From JBAUHN01 sp049680295 (GTDB taxonomy: Bacteria > Pseudomonadota > Alphaproteobacteria > Rhodobacterales > Rhodobacteraceae), in contig JBAUHN010000298.1 of assembly GCA_049680295.1 (NCBI GenBank), forward strand, positions 1 to 20,972: 20,972 nucleotides of DNA, in the 5' to 3' direction. How positions within the stretch are numbered: the first letter of the stretch is position 1; each line of letters starts with the position of its first letter. The translations under genes and the position numbers were made by a program. A model generated the notes under the pieces. The model did not search any database, was not told the origin of the DNA, and saw nothing but the letters and a program-made list of their open reading frames with translations. Positions 8,184-16,456 of the stretch are shown here, in pieces.

Positions 8184-9224
8184 ATGCCCGATGGCACCCT
8201 TCCCCCGCACGCCCCTCATCCGGTTCCGGCGGGGCTTGCCTCCCTCCTGACGCCCCTGCAGCATCACTTTGAGCGGCCCGAGGTGATTGAGCTCTGCATC
8301 AATCGCCCACAGGAGCTGTTCATTGAAAGCTATGATGGCTGGCAAAGGGAACGGATCGAGGCGCTCACCTTCAGCCATCTCAGCAGCTTTGCCATCACTG
8401 TCGCAAGTTTCACCAAACAATCCATCTCACCGACAAAGCCGATCCTGTCTGGCGCACTCCCGGGCGGCGAACGCATCCAGATCGTCATCCCACCTGCGGT
8501 ACCCGACGGCACGATCAGCATTACCATCCGAAAACCCTCGGACCACGCCTTCACGCTGGAGGATTACGAGGCCTCGGGCATGTTCGAGGGATTCCTCGCG
8601 GAAACCGGCACCCTGTCGGAGAGTGACCAGGAGTTGCTCGATTTGTATGCGAAAAAATCGTGGAAAGCGTTTCTGAGAACCGCTGTGGCGAACCGGAAAA
8701 ACATCCTGGTTTCCGGTGCTACTGGCTCCGGCAAGACCACCTTTGCAAAAGCCCTGATCCACGAAATCCCGCATCATGAGCGCATCCTCACCATCGAGGA
8801 CACGCTGGAACTGGTCATTCCCCAGCCCAATCACGTGAGGCTGATCTATTCCAAAGACGGACAGGGGCAGGCCAAGCTCTCCGCCCGGCAGCTTTTGGAA
8901 AGCGCCCTGCGGATGCGCCCGGATCGGATTCTGCTGCAGGAGCTGCGCGATGCTTCCGCCTTTTACTATCTGCGCAACGTCAACACCGGGCATTCCGGCT
9001 CGATCACAACCATCCATGCGGATAGCGCCCTGCTTGCCTTTGAACAGCTGGCCCTTCTGGTCAAGGAAAGCGAGGCGGGCCGTGATCTCAAGCGCGCGGA
9101 GATCAAGGACATGCTGTTCCAGATGGTGGATGTGGTGGTGCAGGTAAAACGCGTCGAGGGGCGGTTTTGCATCACCGAAGTTTATTTCGATCCTGCCCGC
9201 AAACTTCGCGGAGACTACCCGTGA
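8184..9224 (+). CDS. virB11: VirB11-family traffic ATPase
   Basis: A 346-residue hexameric secretion ATPase of the VirB11/TrbB family, acting at the cytoplasmic base of the channel. Walker A is GATGSGKT (178-185, catalytic Lys184), the Asp box is ILTIEDTLEL, Walker B appears as RILLQELRD, and the His box is GHSGSITTIHA (His270). All are intact. The Walker B variant LLQELRD rather than LLGELRG is the form usual in true VirB11 proteins. The N-terminal domain (about 1-140) includes PEVIELCINRPQELFIE, typical of the family. A GAGGTGA Shine-Dalgarno overlapping the virB10 stop sits six bases before the ATG. The stop overlaps the GTG of virD4. Confidence 0.97.
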   Translation: MPDGTLPPHAPHPVPAGLASLLTPLQHHFERPEVIELCINRPQELFIESYDGWQRERIEALTFSHLSSFAITVASFTKQSISPTKPILSGALPGGERIQIVIPPAVPDGTISITIRKPSDHAFTLEDYEASGMFEGFLAETGTLSESDQELLDLYAKKSWKAFLRTAVANRKNILVSGATGSGKTTFAKALIHEIPHHERILTIEDTLELVIPQPNHVRLIYSKDGQGQAKLSARQLLESALRMRPDRILLQELRDASAFYYLRNVNTGHSGSITTIHADSALLAFEQLALLVKESEAGRDLKRAEIKDMLFQMVDVVVQVKRVEGRFCITEVYFDPARKLRGDYP

Positions 9225-11353
9225 TCCTGGAAAAATGGCCGGACCTGTCGCCAATCACCAAGGGAACATTCCTCGGCTTCTGCGGCCTGTTGTCTCTGGG
9301 CGGCGGACTGGCACTATCCGGGTATGTCACCGCCCGGGGCCTGAACATCGGCTTTGATCCCACAAACGACCTGCTGCTCTGGCCCAGGCTTGCGCTCACT
9401 GACTATTCGGGCGCAGAGGCCTCGAAATGGATCAAGCTCGGCGGTTATGCCGGTCTGACCCCTGCCCTGCTGATCGCGCTGGCCCTCCTGACCAACAGGC
9501 CCAAGCCGGACCTGCATGGCAAGGCGCGCTTCGCCGCCGAGCGCGACATCAAAGCGGCAGGCCTGCGCTCCAAAACCGGCCTGATTGCCGGATTTACCGG
9601 CCCCCTGCCCTCACGCCATTACGGTAAACCGGTCGACCGGATGGGGCGGCATGTGGAAGACGGCGGCACCGTGAAACGCGCCGCCAAGGGTCATCTGACT
9701 GCCAAAAACCTGCTCACCTATGGCGGGCCGGAGCATATGTTCCTCTATGCCCCGACCCGGTCCGGAAAAGGCGTGGGCGTCGTGGTCCCGAACCTGCTGA
9801 ACTGGCCCGGCTCGGCGGTGATCCTCGACATCAAGAAAGAGAATTGGACTCTGACGGCGGGTTTTCGTCAGGGATGTGGTCAGGATGTCTACCTCTTCGA
9901 CCCGCTGGAACCGAATGGCAAAACCCATCGCTGGAATCCGCTCTCGACCGTGCGCCGCGGCGGTGATTTCCAGATCGAGGATCTACAGCGCCTGGCCGAT
10001 CTCTTCATCCCGGTGCACTCCAAGGATCCGTTTTTTGATCGCGCCGCCCAAACCGCCTTTGTCGGTGTCGGCGGTTATCTCGCAGAAACCCCGGCCCTGC
10101 CCTTCACCCTGGGCGAAATATTCCGCCAGCTCACGCTCACCGGCAATGTGGTCAAGACCTTCAAGGATCGGATCCGGCAGCGCAAGGAGGAAGGACATCC
10201 CCTCTCCTGGCAAACCGAAGCAGCGCTGACGGATTTCATATCAAAATCCGAGAACACCTTTGAAAGTGTCAAATCCACCATCACCGCCAATCTCGGGCTC
10301 TTTGCCAACCCGATGCTGGATCGCGCCACATCCACGTCGGACTTTGATTTTGCCGACCTGCGCAAGCGGCGCATGTCGATCTATGTGGGCATCACGCCCA
10401 ATAACCTCGGACGCCTTGGCCCCTTGCTCAACCTGTTCTTCCAGTCTTGCGTGGATGCAAACATGCAGGAGCTGCCAGAGTCCAACCCGGCTCTCAAACA
10501 TAAGGTCCTGCTCTGCATGGACGAGTTTGCCGCCGTGGGGGAACTGCCCTCCTTCAAACGCGGGATCGGCTATTTCGCCGGGTACGGGCTGAAGGTCCTC
10601 ACCATCATCCAGACACCGGCTCAGCTCGCCGACATCTACGGCACCGATGGTGCTGCCGCCTATATGGACAATGCCGGTGTTGAGATCGTGTTTACGCCCA
10701 AGAGCCTGAAAGAGGCGCGCAACCTCTCGGAGCGCTTCGGCACCCTGGCGATGGAAAGCAGGAGCACATCGAAATCAAAGCATCTTGTCGACAGCAAGGG
10801 CACCACCATTAGCACCAGCGAGCAGAAACGTGCCCTTATGATGCCGCAGGAATTGCTGGCGATGGATCAGTCGCAAGCGCTGGTGATCATCGCAGGCCAC
10901 CCGCCCGTGAAGGCAAACAAGCTGCGGTATTACGCCGAAGAGGTGTTTCTGGAGCGCTCAAAGATTCCACCACCGGACATTCCGTCGATCGCCCAAAAGC
11001 CACTGGAAGATAAAATCGGGAAGATCGAAGCCGAGAACAAACACCTGCGCCAGGAGCAGGCGGCCACGCGCGAGGAACTCGCGGCCCTGCGGGAAGAGTT
11101 GGCAAGGATCTCGATGCTTGCAGCCTATCGCGAAGAAAACGTCGCCAACGGTCAGCCTGCCAGTATTGCAATGACAGGCGCGGAAATCGCCAATCCCGAA
11201 ACCATCATGCCGGAGCGCCTGAAGCTTGATCACACGGGCGCCCGGGCCAAGCTCGATGCTCTTCGAAAGTCAGGAACCCTGACCACGCGGGATGGCACCA
11301 GGGAATTGCTGTCGGCCTTGGGCGTAAACCTCAGCCCCGCTGAAAAAACATAG
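9221..11353 (+). CDS. virD4: VirD4/TraG-family coupling protein (GTG start)
   Basis: A 710-residue type IV coupling protein that brings the relaxase-DNA complex to the channel. I prefer GTG 9221 to the in-frame ATG at 9167. GTG overlaps the virB11 stop, has GGAG seven bases upstream, and starts just before the membrane domain, whereas the longer form overlaps virB11 by about 58 bases. Two transmembrane helices (about 14-36 and 74-91) precede the family motif LHGKARFA. Walker A is APTRSGKG (177-184) and Walker B is VLLCMDE (Asp434, Glu435). An all-alpha region lies between them. The C-terminus carries a charged coiled-coil (about 594-640, EENKHLRQEQ-like heptads) beyond the usual TraG core, possibly a substrate-docking extension. 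Confidence 0.95.
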   Translation: MILEKWPDLSPITKGTFLGFCGLLSLGGGLALSGYVTARGLNIGFDPTNDLLLWPRLALTDYSGAEASKWIKLGGYAGLTPALLIALALLTNRPKPDLHGKARFAAERDIKAAGLRSKTGLIAGFTGPLPSRHYGKPVDRMGRHVEDGGTVKRAAKGHLTAKNLLTYGGPEHMFLYAPTRSGKGVGVVVPNLLNWPGSAVILDIKKENWTLTAGFRQGCGQDVYLFDPLEPNGKTHRWNPLSTVRRGGDFQIEDLQRLADLFIPVHSKDPFFDRAAQTAFVGVGGYLAETPALPFTLGEIFRQLTLTGNVVKTFKDRIRQRKEEGHPLSWQTEAALTDFISKSENTFESVKSTITANLGLFANPMLDRATSTSDFDFADLRKRRMSIYVGITPNNLGRLGPLLNLFFQSCVDANMQELPESNPALKHKVLLCMDEFAAVGELPSFKRGIGYFAGYGLKVLTIIQTPAQLADIYGTDGAAAYMDNAGVEIVFTPKSLKEARNLSERFGTLAMESRSTSKSKHLVDSKGTTISTSEQKRALMMPQELLAMDQSQALVIIAGHPPVKANKLRYYAEEVFLERSKIPPPDIPSIAQKPLEDKIGKIEAENKHLRQEQAATREELAALREELARISMLAAYREENVANGQPASIAMTGAEIANPETIMPERLKLDHTGARAKLDALRKSGTLTTRDGTRELLSALGVNLSPAEKT

Positions 11354-11367
11354 AACGAGAGGAAGTC

Positions 11368-13008
11368 ATGTCCGATACGGAAACGAAAACCCGCAAATTC
11401 ACCCTGTCTGATGCGCACTCGGAACGTGTCGAGCAATTTGCGACGGCAGCAGAAGCCGGACGGGCCTTCGCCGAGGCGGATGCCAAGATGCGTCCGGTTG
11501 TGATCGAAAGTTCAGGCAAGGGCGCGCGGAGAATTGCAGGCACGGTGATCGTATTGAACGAGGTGCAGAAATCCGTTCCGGCTCTGGAGTTCCTGAACGC
11601 AGAACACACGGATCGGGAATTCTGGGCAGGCTTTCACGCACGGGAAGCTGAAAAAACAGCAGGTGCCCAGAACAAGGATAGCGAAAAGCCTGCGCCTGAA
11701 CAGGACGCGCGACCTGTCGCGAAAACAGCATCAGACATAGCGCGAGAAGGCATCGCTGAACCGATCACTCAGCGACCACCAATGTCACCGGAAGACCGCT
11801 TCACCCTCCCGGCCAGTTTCCCGGAACGGTTCATTCTCACCCGTGAAACCAACAAGCAGGACATGTTCCGCTCCTATGACGACATGCGACCCGCGATCTC
11901 GGATCGTGGTGACAGCCTGCATACCAGGAATGCCGATCGCAGCACCGCCATGGACATGATCGAACTGGCCGCCCATCGGGGCTGGTCGTCCATGAAAGTA
12001 CGCGGCCCGGAGGACTTCCGCCGCGAGATGTGGATCGAAGCCACAGCGCAGGGGATCAGGGTTCAGGGTTACCGTCCCAATGACAAGGACCGGGCCGAAG
12101 CGGATCGCCGTGCTGAGATGATCGGCGAACGCGTCATTGAACGCACCGATCAGGGCAGAAGTGTCCATAGCATTCAATCCAACGCCGAGGCACAACCGAG
12201 TAGCCCGACGAAAGCCGCGTCGAATGTCGTGCCCATGATCGACTATCAGAAAGGCATCGAGGGCAAAATTACGGACTTCGGAAGCGCCCGCTACCGGGAC
12301 CGCGACGGGGCCTCGTCCACGCCCTATGTGGCGCTGGAGCTTGCGGATGGGCGGACTCATAAACTCTGGGGCGTGGCGCTGCCCGACATGATCGACAGGC
12401 ACGAGCTGAAGGTTGGGGACAGGGCAACGATCTACGTCGATGGCAGGAAGGCAGTCACGGTTAAATCCAGTGATCCGAAAACGGGCGAGGAACGTGAGAT
12501 TCAGACGTTTCGGCGGGAATGGGGGGTGCGCGATATCGAACGTGCAGTAACCCAGGAAAAAAACCGCGTTGAACCCGTCCAGAAGCGCGATGAAGACGTC
12601 ATCGAGACAGGTCAACCGGATCGTCTTGAGGATCGGCTGAAACAAAAGGATGCGGCGGGCGATCCAGAGCTGCGGGGTGCCGCAAGCATCCTTGCCAGGC
12701 TGGATGCCGAGATGCGTGCTGCCGGTGTCCCGGAGAAAGACCGCGCCACGGTGCGGGACCTTGCCGCCGGCGAGCTTGCCAGGGGTATTCGGGCAGGCCG
12801 GCAATATGATGTGCAGAGGTTGCCCAACGTGAGCATTGCTCAGCAGATGGCGGCAAAAGCTCTAAGCCCGAAAGATGTTTCCCGGATTATTGAACAGGCC
12901 AGCGTTAAGAATGCGACCGGGCGCCAGGCCTCAGCGAAAGGGAACGGTGAGATGGCTGCGAAAGATCGTGAAAGATCGACGCAAACAGATCATGGTCGGA
13001 AAAGGTGA
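11368..13008 (+). CDS. LPD7-domain conjugation-associated protein, no relaxase domain
   Basis: A 546-residue, strongly hydrophilic cytoplasmic protein with GAGAGGAAG just upstream of its ATG, 14 bases after virD4 and probably co-transcribed. Residues about 153-250 match the large polyvalent protein-associated domain LPD7 (FPERFILTRE, DRGDSLHTRNAD, HRGWSSMKVRGPEDFRRE, GIRVQGYRP). Residues about 295-390 form a second beta-rich module (GKITDFGSA, LADGRTHKLWGVALPD, VGDRATIYVDG, TFRREWGV) that I recognise from LPD7-containing conjugation proteins. The C-terminus is helical and charged. LPD7 proteins often accompany or are fused to relaxases or primases, but I see no HUH motif, catalytic Tyr region or TOPRIM fold. 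An accessory DNA-processing or transferred protein is plausible; the exact role is unknown. Confidence 0.78.
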   Translation: MSDTETKTRKFTLSDAHSERVEQFATAAEAGRAFAEADAKMRPVVIESSGKGARRIAGTVIVLNEVQKSVPALEFLNAEHTDREFWAGFHAREAEKTAGAQNKDSEKPAPEQDARPVAKTASDIAREGIAEPITQRPPMSPEDRFTLPASFPERFILTRETNKQDMFRSYDDMRPAISDRGDSLHTRNADRSTAMDMIELAAHRGWSSMKVRGPEDFRREMWIEATAQGIRVQGYRPNDKDRAEADRRAEMIGERVIERTDQGRSVHSIQSNAEAQPSSPTKAASNVVPMIDYQKGIEGKITDFGSARYRDRDGASSTPYVALELADGRTHKLWGVALPDMIDRHELKVGDRATIYVDGRKAVTVKSSDPKTGEEREIQTFRREWGVRDIERAVTQEKNRVEPVQKRDEDVIETGQPDRLEDRLKQKDAAGDPELRGAASILARLDAEMRAAGVPEKDRATVRDLAAGELARGIRAGRQYDVQRLPNVSIAQQMAAKALSPKDVSRIIEQASVKNATGRQASAKGNGEMAAKDRERSTQTDHGRKR

Positions 13009-13130
13009 GTTGAAGCGCACTGCTTCGGTGGCCACTTATGCGGCCATTGGCATGATCTGCAGAGAATTCACCGTTTGAGCCCAAAGTGCATGATGCTGCA
13101 AAGTTCACGAACGTCTGCTCTCAAATATGA
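13009..13130. other. Spacer between transfer operon and redox cassette
   Basis: This 122-base gap separates the end of the LPD7 gene from the convergent end of the LysR gene. It holds no credible gene. A weak hairpin (TGGCC at 13029-13033 pairing with GGCCA at 13042-13046) lacks a T-tract, so it is not a convincing terminator. The segment 13076-13118 resembles 20908-20950 at the far side of the cassette (30 of 43 bases identical without gaps). The gap marks a sharp change from conjugation genes to unrelated metabolic genes and is a likely insertion boundary. Confidence 0.6.
13076..13118 (+). repeat. Left copy of diverged 43-base direct repeat
   Basis: Ungapped comparison with 20908-20950 gives 30 identical bases of 43. 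Blocks shared exactly are TGAGCCCA, GTG, TGATGCTGC, GAA and CTGC at the same spacing. The two copies lie in the same orientation and bracket the LysR-transferase cassette, about 7.8 kb apart. I infer that both belong to an intergenic repeat family, or are the worn remains of an older insertion. They are too diverged to be a recent target-site duplication. Confidence 0.5.
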
Positions 13131-14027
13131 TTAAGTATTTTCGGTTAAAACGGCACAACTCTGCTGAAGCGCCTCGACCAATGCCCGCATACGTTTGTTC
13201 AGACGTCTGTTGGTGCGATAGACGACCTGGATGTTCAGCGCTGCAAACTTGCATTCCGGCAAGACAGGCATGAGATTGCCCTCTTGCAGTGCTTCGGACA
13301 CCATAAAATCAGGTAAACGGATGATGCCTTTGTCATTCAGCGCTGCGCCCAGAAGAAACGGTCCGTTATTGGAATTCAGCGCGGGCTGAAAATCAACGTA
13401 CTGTTTCTTGCCTTCGTACAGAAATTCCCATCGGGCACGGCGGGCCGATCCATAATGGAGGAGTTGGTGATGCTTGAGGTCGGCATACTCGGCTGGCAGG
13501 CCGTTCTTCTCGGCATACATTGGGCTGGCAAATAAGCCATGACGGGTCGCCCCAATGGGTCGGCATTCCAGCCCCCTTAAATTGCCCGCTGAGATACGCA
13601 CACCCAGATCGTAGTTTTCATTTTCCAGATCAACAGTCCGGTCATCAAAATCGACGGTCAGGTCGATCTGCGGATGCGCCTTCATAAACGCAAACAGCGT
13701 GGGCTTCAGGAAGGACAAACCGAATTCCCGCGCGATGCTGATCGACAGCGGGCCAGCCAGACTTTGGCTTGTTTGCGTGAAGTCCTCATCCAGATCGTCT
13801 GCATCCGCGACCATGACGCTGGCGCGTTGATACAATTCCTGACCCGCAGTCGTCACTTCCCAATTGCGCGGTTGCCGGTCGATTAACCGCATATCGTATC
13901 GGTCTTCAAGCTGTCCGAGACGGCGACTGACGGCGGATTTTGCGATCCCCAAAACATCCGCTGCACGCGCTATGCCGCCGTTTTCAACGACCGTGACAAA
14001 CATTCGGAGGTCTTCGATCTGTCCCAA
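13131..14027 (-). CDS. LysR-family transcriptional regulator
   Basis: A 298-residue LysR-type regulator, full length for the family. The N-terminal winged helix-turn-helix covers about residues 1-60 (MGQIEDLRMFVTVVENGG, then AADVLGIAKSAVSRRLGQLE as the recognition part), followed by a linker helix and a periplasmic-binding-like effector domain (about 90-295: GPLSISIAREFG, DLTVDFDDRTVDL, YDLGVRIS, LQEGNLMPVLPE). The FDDRTVDLENENYDLGVRI pattern is that of the CrgA/AaeR-like LysR branch, which often responds to aromatic or electrophilic compounds. It is transcribed away from the exported-protein and transferase genes, with 104 bases between starts. The usual layout would make it regulator of both itself and the divergent run. 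The ligand is unknown. Confidence 0.92.
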   Translation of the reverse strand: MGQIEDLRMFVTVVENGGIARAADVLGIAKSAVSRRLGQLEDRYDMRLIDRQPRNWEVTTAGQELYQRASVMVADADDLDEDFTQTSQSLAGPLSISIAREFGLSFLKPTLFAFMKAHPQIDLTVDFDDRTVDLENENYDLGVRISAGNLRGLECRPIGATRHGLFASPMYAEKNGLPAEYADLKHHQLLHYGSARRARWEFLYEGKKQYVDFQPALNSNNGPFLLGAALNDKGIIRLPDFMVSEALQEGNLMPVLPECKFAALNIQVVYRTNRRLNKRMRALVEALQQSCAVLTENT

Positions 14028-14060
14028 TGTATCGTTCTCATTTTGTGACTGCTGGGGTCT

Positions 14061-14086
14061 CTATTTTCCATCTTCCATGGAAATAG
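14061..14086. promoter_or_regulatory. Imperfect dyad, candidate LysR operator
   Basis: In the 104-base divergent intergenic region, the left arm CTATTT-T-CCAT pairs with the right arm ATGG-AAATAG across a five-base spacer (CTTCC), giving ten paired positions with one bulged T. Its core TTCCAT-CTTCC-ATGGAA is perfect. It lies 33 bases from the LysR start and 45 bases upstream of the ATG at 14132. It does not match a strict T-N11-A LysR box, so assignment to this regulator is by position. A possible -10 element (TAGACT, 14095-14100) follows with a poor -35 that would overlap the dyad, as in activator-dependent promoters. Confidence 0.5.
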
Positions 14087-14131
14087 GCAACCTTTAGACT
14101 GCACTTCATCAGATCAACAAGGAGACATGAA

Positions 14132-15355
14132 ATGTTCTTTTCCAAATCTATACTGTCTGCAAGCGTACTGGCCTTCGCCGCTGCTGGCAGCGTTTCTGCG
14201 CAGGAAGTGAGTTTGCAATCCGCTGGTGCACTGGCCTTTGACACCGGCACTGTGTTGTTCGTTGGTGACGGCAAAGCCGGTGTTGTACATGCTTTTGATC
14301 TCAGTGAGGCCTTGAGCGATCAGTCCGACTACCAATTGGGACGTGCGCAGACCTTTGAGGGGCGCACAATCTTTAACAACCTGGATGTTGAAATTGCGGC
14401 CATGCTGGGCGTGAATGCCAAGGATGTCGTGATCAATGACATGGTTGTGCACAAGCCGAGCAAACAGATCTTCTTGTCCGTACATCGCGGGCACGGCCCG
14501 GACGCCGAGGCGGTGATAGTCTCAGTTAACAACGGTGAGCTTGATCTTGTTGATCTGGCTGCTGCTGATCACACCTCGCAAAGCGTTGGCCCAGTGCCGA
14601 GCGATGCGACATTTGAATTTGGTCAACCGCTCAACACGTTGGCGATCACGGACATCGATTACTACAATGGCGAGTTGTTGGTTGCTGGACTTTCGAACGA
14701 AGAATTCAGCTCCAAACTACGTCGTATGGCATACCCGTTTGACGATGAAGTCAGCACCTCATCGATCGAGATCTGGCATGCAGTTCACGCACAATATGAA
14801 ACCCGAGCGCCCATTATCAGCCAAACTGTGACAGAGCTTGATGGCGTCCCGACCTTGATCGCCATTTACGCTTGTACACCTATTGTGCGCATCCCATTGG
14901 CCGAATTGACCGATGGTGCAGAGGTGCGCGGCACGATGATCGGTGAGATGGGTTTCGGTAACACGCCAATTGATATTGTGCCCTATGTGAATGGGTGGGA
15001 CGGCAGCAGCAATGTGGTGGTGACAAACACGAACCGTTCGGCTGCGTCGTTGAACCTTGCCGCCGTCGCATCTGCTGCCGAAATGCCTCACGGCGAAGGC
15101 GTGCAACCTGTCTTCTCAGTTGCGGGTGTATATCAGTTCCCGCTGCCGATGAGCGGCACGATGCATCTTGATACGCTGGACGAGAACTATGCCGTGGTCG
15201 TGCGCCGCAGTCCAGACGATACGCGCAACATCCAGCTGCACACGCTGGCGTTGCCGTTCTTCTTTGATCGCGCCGACCACATCGTTGAGATGAACTTCGA
15301 GAATGGCCCCGATCCTTTCGGATATGGTGCGGCTCCAGCTCTTGAGTTCAACTAA
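14132..15355 (+). CDS. Exported propeller-like protein of unknown function
   Basis: A 407-residue exported protein. A clear Sec signal peptide (residues 1 to about 23, ending VSA-Q) is followed by a soluble, mainly beta sequence with repeated blade-like units such as GALAFDTGTVLFVGDGKAGVVHAFDL, split here as family-like text: start GALAFDTGTVLF, end GVVHAFDL. Later units include INDMVVHKPSKQIFLSV, ITDIDYYNGELLVAGLS and LDTLDENYAVVV. This suggests a beta-propeller in the periplasm. No CxxCH haem motif, lipobox or catalytic signature was seen. AAGGAG lies seven bases before the ATG. It is the first gene of the run divergent from LysR, and its stop overlaps the next start (TAATG), implying that the two exported proteins are made together. 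I cannot assign an activity. Confidence 0.75.
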   Translation: MFFSKSILSASVLAFAAAGSVSAQEVSLQSAGALAFDTGTVLFVGDGKAGVVHAFDLSEALSDQSDYQLGRAQTFEGRTIFNNLDVEIAAMLGVNAKDVVINDMVVHKPSKQIFLSVHRGHGPDAEAVIVSVNNGELDLVDLAAADHTSQSVGPVPSDATFEFGQPLNTLAITDIDYYNGELLVAGLSNEEFSSKLRRMAYPFDDEVSTSSIEIWHAVHAQYETRAPIISQTVTELDGVPTLIAIYACTPIVRIPLAELTDGAEVRGTMIGEMGFGNTPIDIVPYVNGWDGSSNVVVTNTNRSAASLNLAAVASAAEMPHGEGVQPVFSVAGVYQFPLPMSGTMHLDTLDENYAVVVRRSPDDTRNIQLHTLALPFFFDRADHIVEMNFENGPDPFGYGAAPALEFN

Positions 15356-16434
15356 TGGCTTCGATTGGCTCTTTCATGCGGCAGGCTTTGCTTGCCGCAT
15401 GTATCATTCTTCCGCTGCCGACCCTGGCCGACCCATATGCGCAGTTTGATGCGGCAACAGGCGCTATCTTACTCAGTGGGCTTGATGCGCCAGAACGCGC
15501 AGAACTGCTTTTGAGTGACACTGCATTGCGCCTTCAGGTGGCCAACCTCGACACAACCCGCGGAATGCCCGTCACCGTGACAGAGCAAGGTCCTGACATC
15601 GTGATCTTGCCGCGTTTCGCGCTCATGGTTGGGACGGACTATGTCGTGCATCTTGATTTGACAGATGGGTCGTATGGTCTGGGGATCTCATTGCCGAAGG
15701 CAGAGGTTACGACCCCCGAAGTCACCGGCTTTGCCCCCTCACAGGCGTTGGTCCCTGCGAATACCCTACGCTTTTATGTGCAGTTTTCCGAACCCATGGC
15801 ACGCGGTCAGGTGCGCGATGCGGTGAGGCTGATCCATAACGATGGTCGGCCTGTCTCAAGCCCGTTCCTTAATTTGGAGACCGAGCTTTGGGATCCATCA
15901 CAGACCCGCGTTACACTGCTGTTGGACCCCGGTCGCATCAAACAGGGCGTCGGACCAAATATTCAGGCAGGCGCTCCGTTACAACCCGGCGAGAACTACG
16001 CGTTGATTGTGTCGGGAAGCATGCAAAGCACGGCTGGTGCGACGCTCGGAACAGACGCGACGCTGGCCTTGCGTGTCGGGCAAGCTGAACGACGGGCGAT
16101 TAACCCAGAAACGTGGCAAGTCCTGGCACCGGCAGCGGGGAGCCACGCTCCCATCACAGTCGCCTTTGATCGCATCATGGACAGCGGCGCGACCCAGCGA
16201 TTGCTGCATATGCAGGACAGCGTGGGCAATCGGCTTCGCGGTGAAATCACCAGCGATGGTGGTGGGTGGTCCTTTACGCCCGTGCAAGCATGGCAAGCAG
16301 ATGACTATCTACTCATCGTTGATCCAGAACTTGAAGATGTATCAGGTAACACCATCGCCTCACCATTTGATGCCGCATCCGGCACCATCGGAGCTGAACA
16401 AGCCCCAATAATTTTAACGATAAACATCAATTAG
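15355..16434 (+). CDS. Exported Ig-like domain protein of unknown function
   Basis: A 359-residue exported protein. The first about 25 residues form a signal peptide (LLAACIILPLPTLA, cleavage before DPYAQ). An N-terminal region of about 90 residues is followed by two units that look like bacterial Ig-like (Big_5 type) domains: about 118-240 (FAPSQALVPANTLRFYVQFSEPM, with LLLDPGRIKQGVGPN) and about 258-350 (APITVAFDRIMDSG, WSFTPVQAWQADDYLLIVDP). The ATG at 15355 overlaps the preceding stop, which favours it over the in-frame ATG at 15376. Such folds usually bind or scaffold rather than catalyse. Paired expression with the propeller-like protein suggests a periplasmic complex or binding pair. 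Function unknown. Confidence 0.72.
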   Translation: MASIGSFMRQALLAACIILPLPTLADPYAQFDAATGAILLSGLDAPERAELLLSDTALRLQVANLDTTRGMPVTVTEQGPDIVILPRFALMVGTDYVVHLDLTDGSYGLGISLPKAEVTTPEVTGFAPSQALVPANTLRFYVQFSEPMARGQVRDAVRLIHNDGRPVSSPFLNLETELWDPSQTRVTLLLDPGRIKQGVGPNIQAGAPLQPGENYALIVSGSMQSTAGATLGTDATLALRVGQAERRAINPETWQVLAPAAGSHAPITVAFDRIMDSGATQRLLHMQDSVGNRLRGEITSDGGGWSFTPVQAWQADDYLLIVDPELEDVSGNTIASPFDAASGTIGAEQAPIILTININ

Positions 16435-16456
16435 CACATCAGAGGAGAACCAGAGA

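Noticed and set aside
9167..9220. Longer virD4 start at ATG 9167
   Set aside because: Would overlap virB11 by 58 bases and add an Arg/Ser-rich stretch before the membrane helix; GTG 9221 has a better Shine-Dalgarno and the usual stop-start overlap.
11785..12804. 339-codon antisense frame opposite the LPD7 gene
   Set aside because: The + strand carries recognisable LPD7 motifs and a strong Shine-Dalgarno; the - strand product has no family pattern.
13029..13046. Hairpin after the LPD7 gene as a Rho-independent terminator
   Set aside because: Stem of only five Watson-Crick pairs and no T-tract on either strand.
12875..13078. Small + strand frame overlapping the end of the LPD7 gene
   Set aside because: Mostly within the LPD7 coding region in another frame, without a ribosome binding site or recognisable product.
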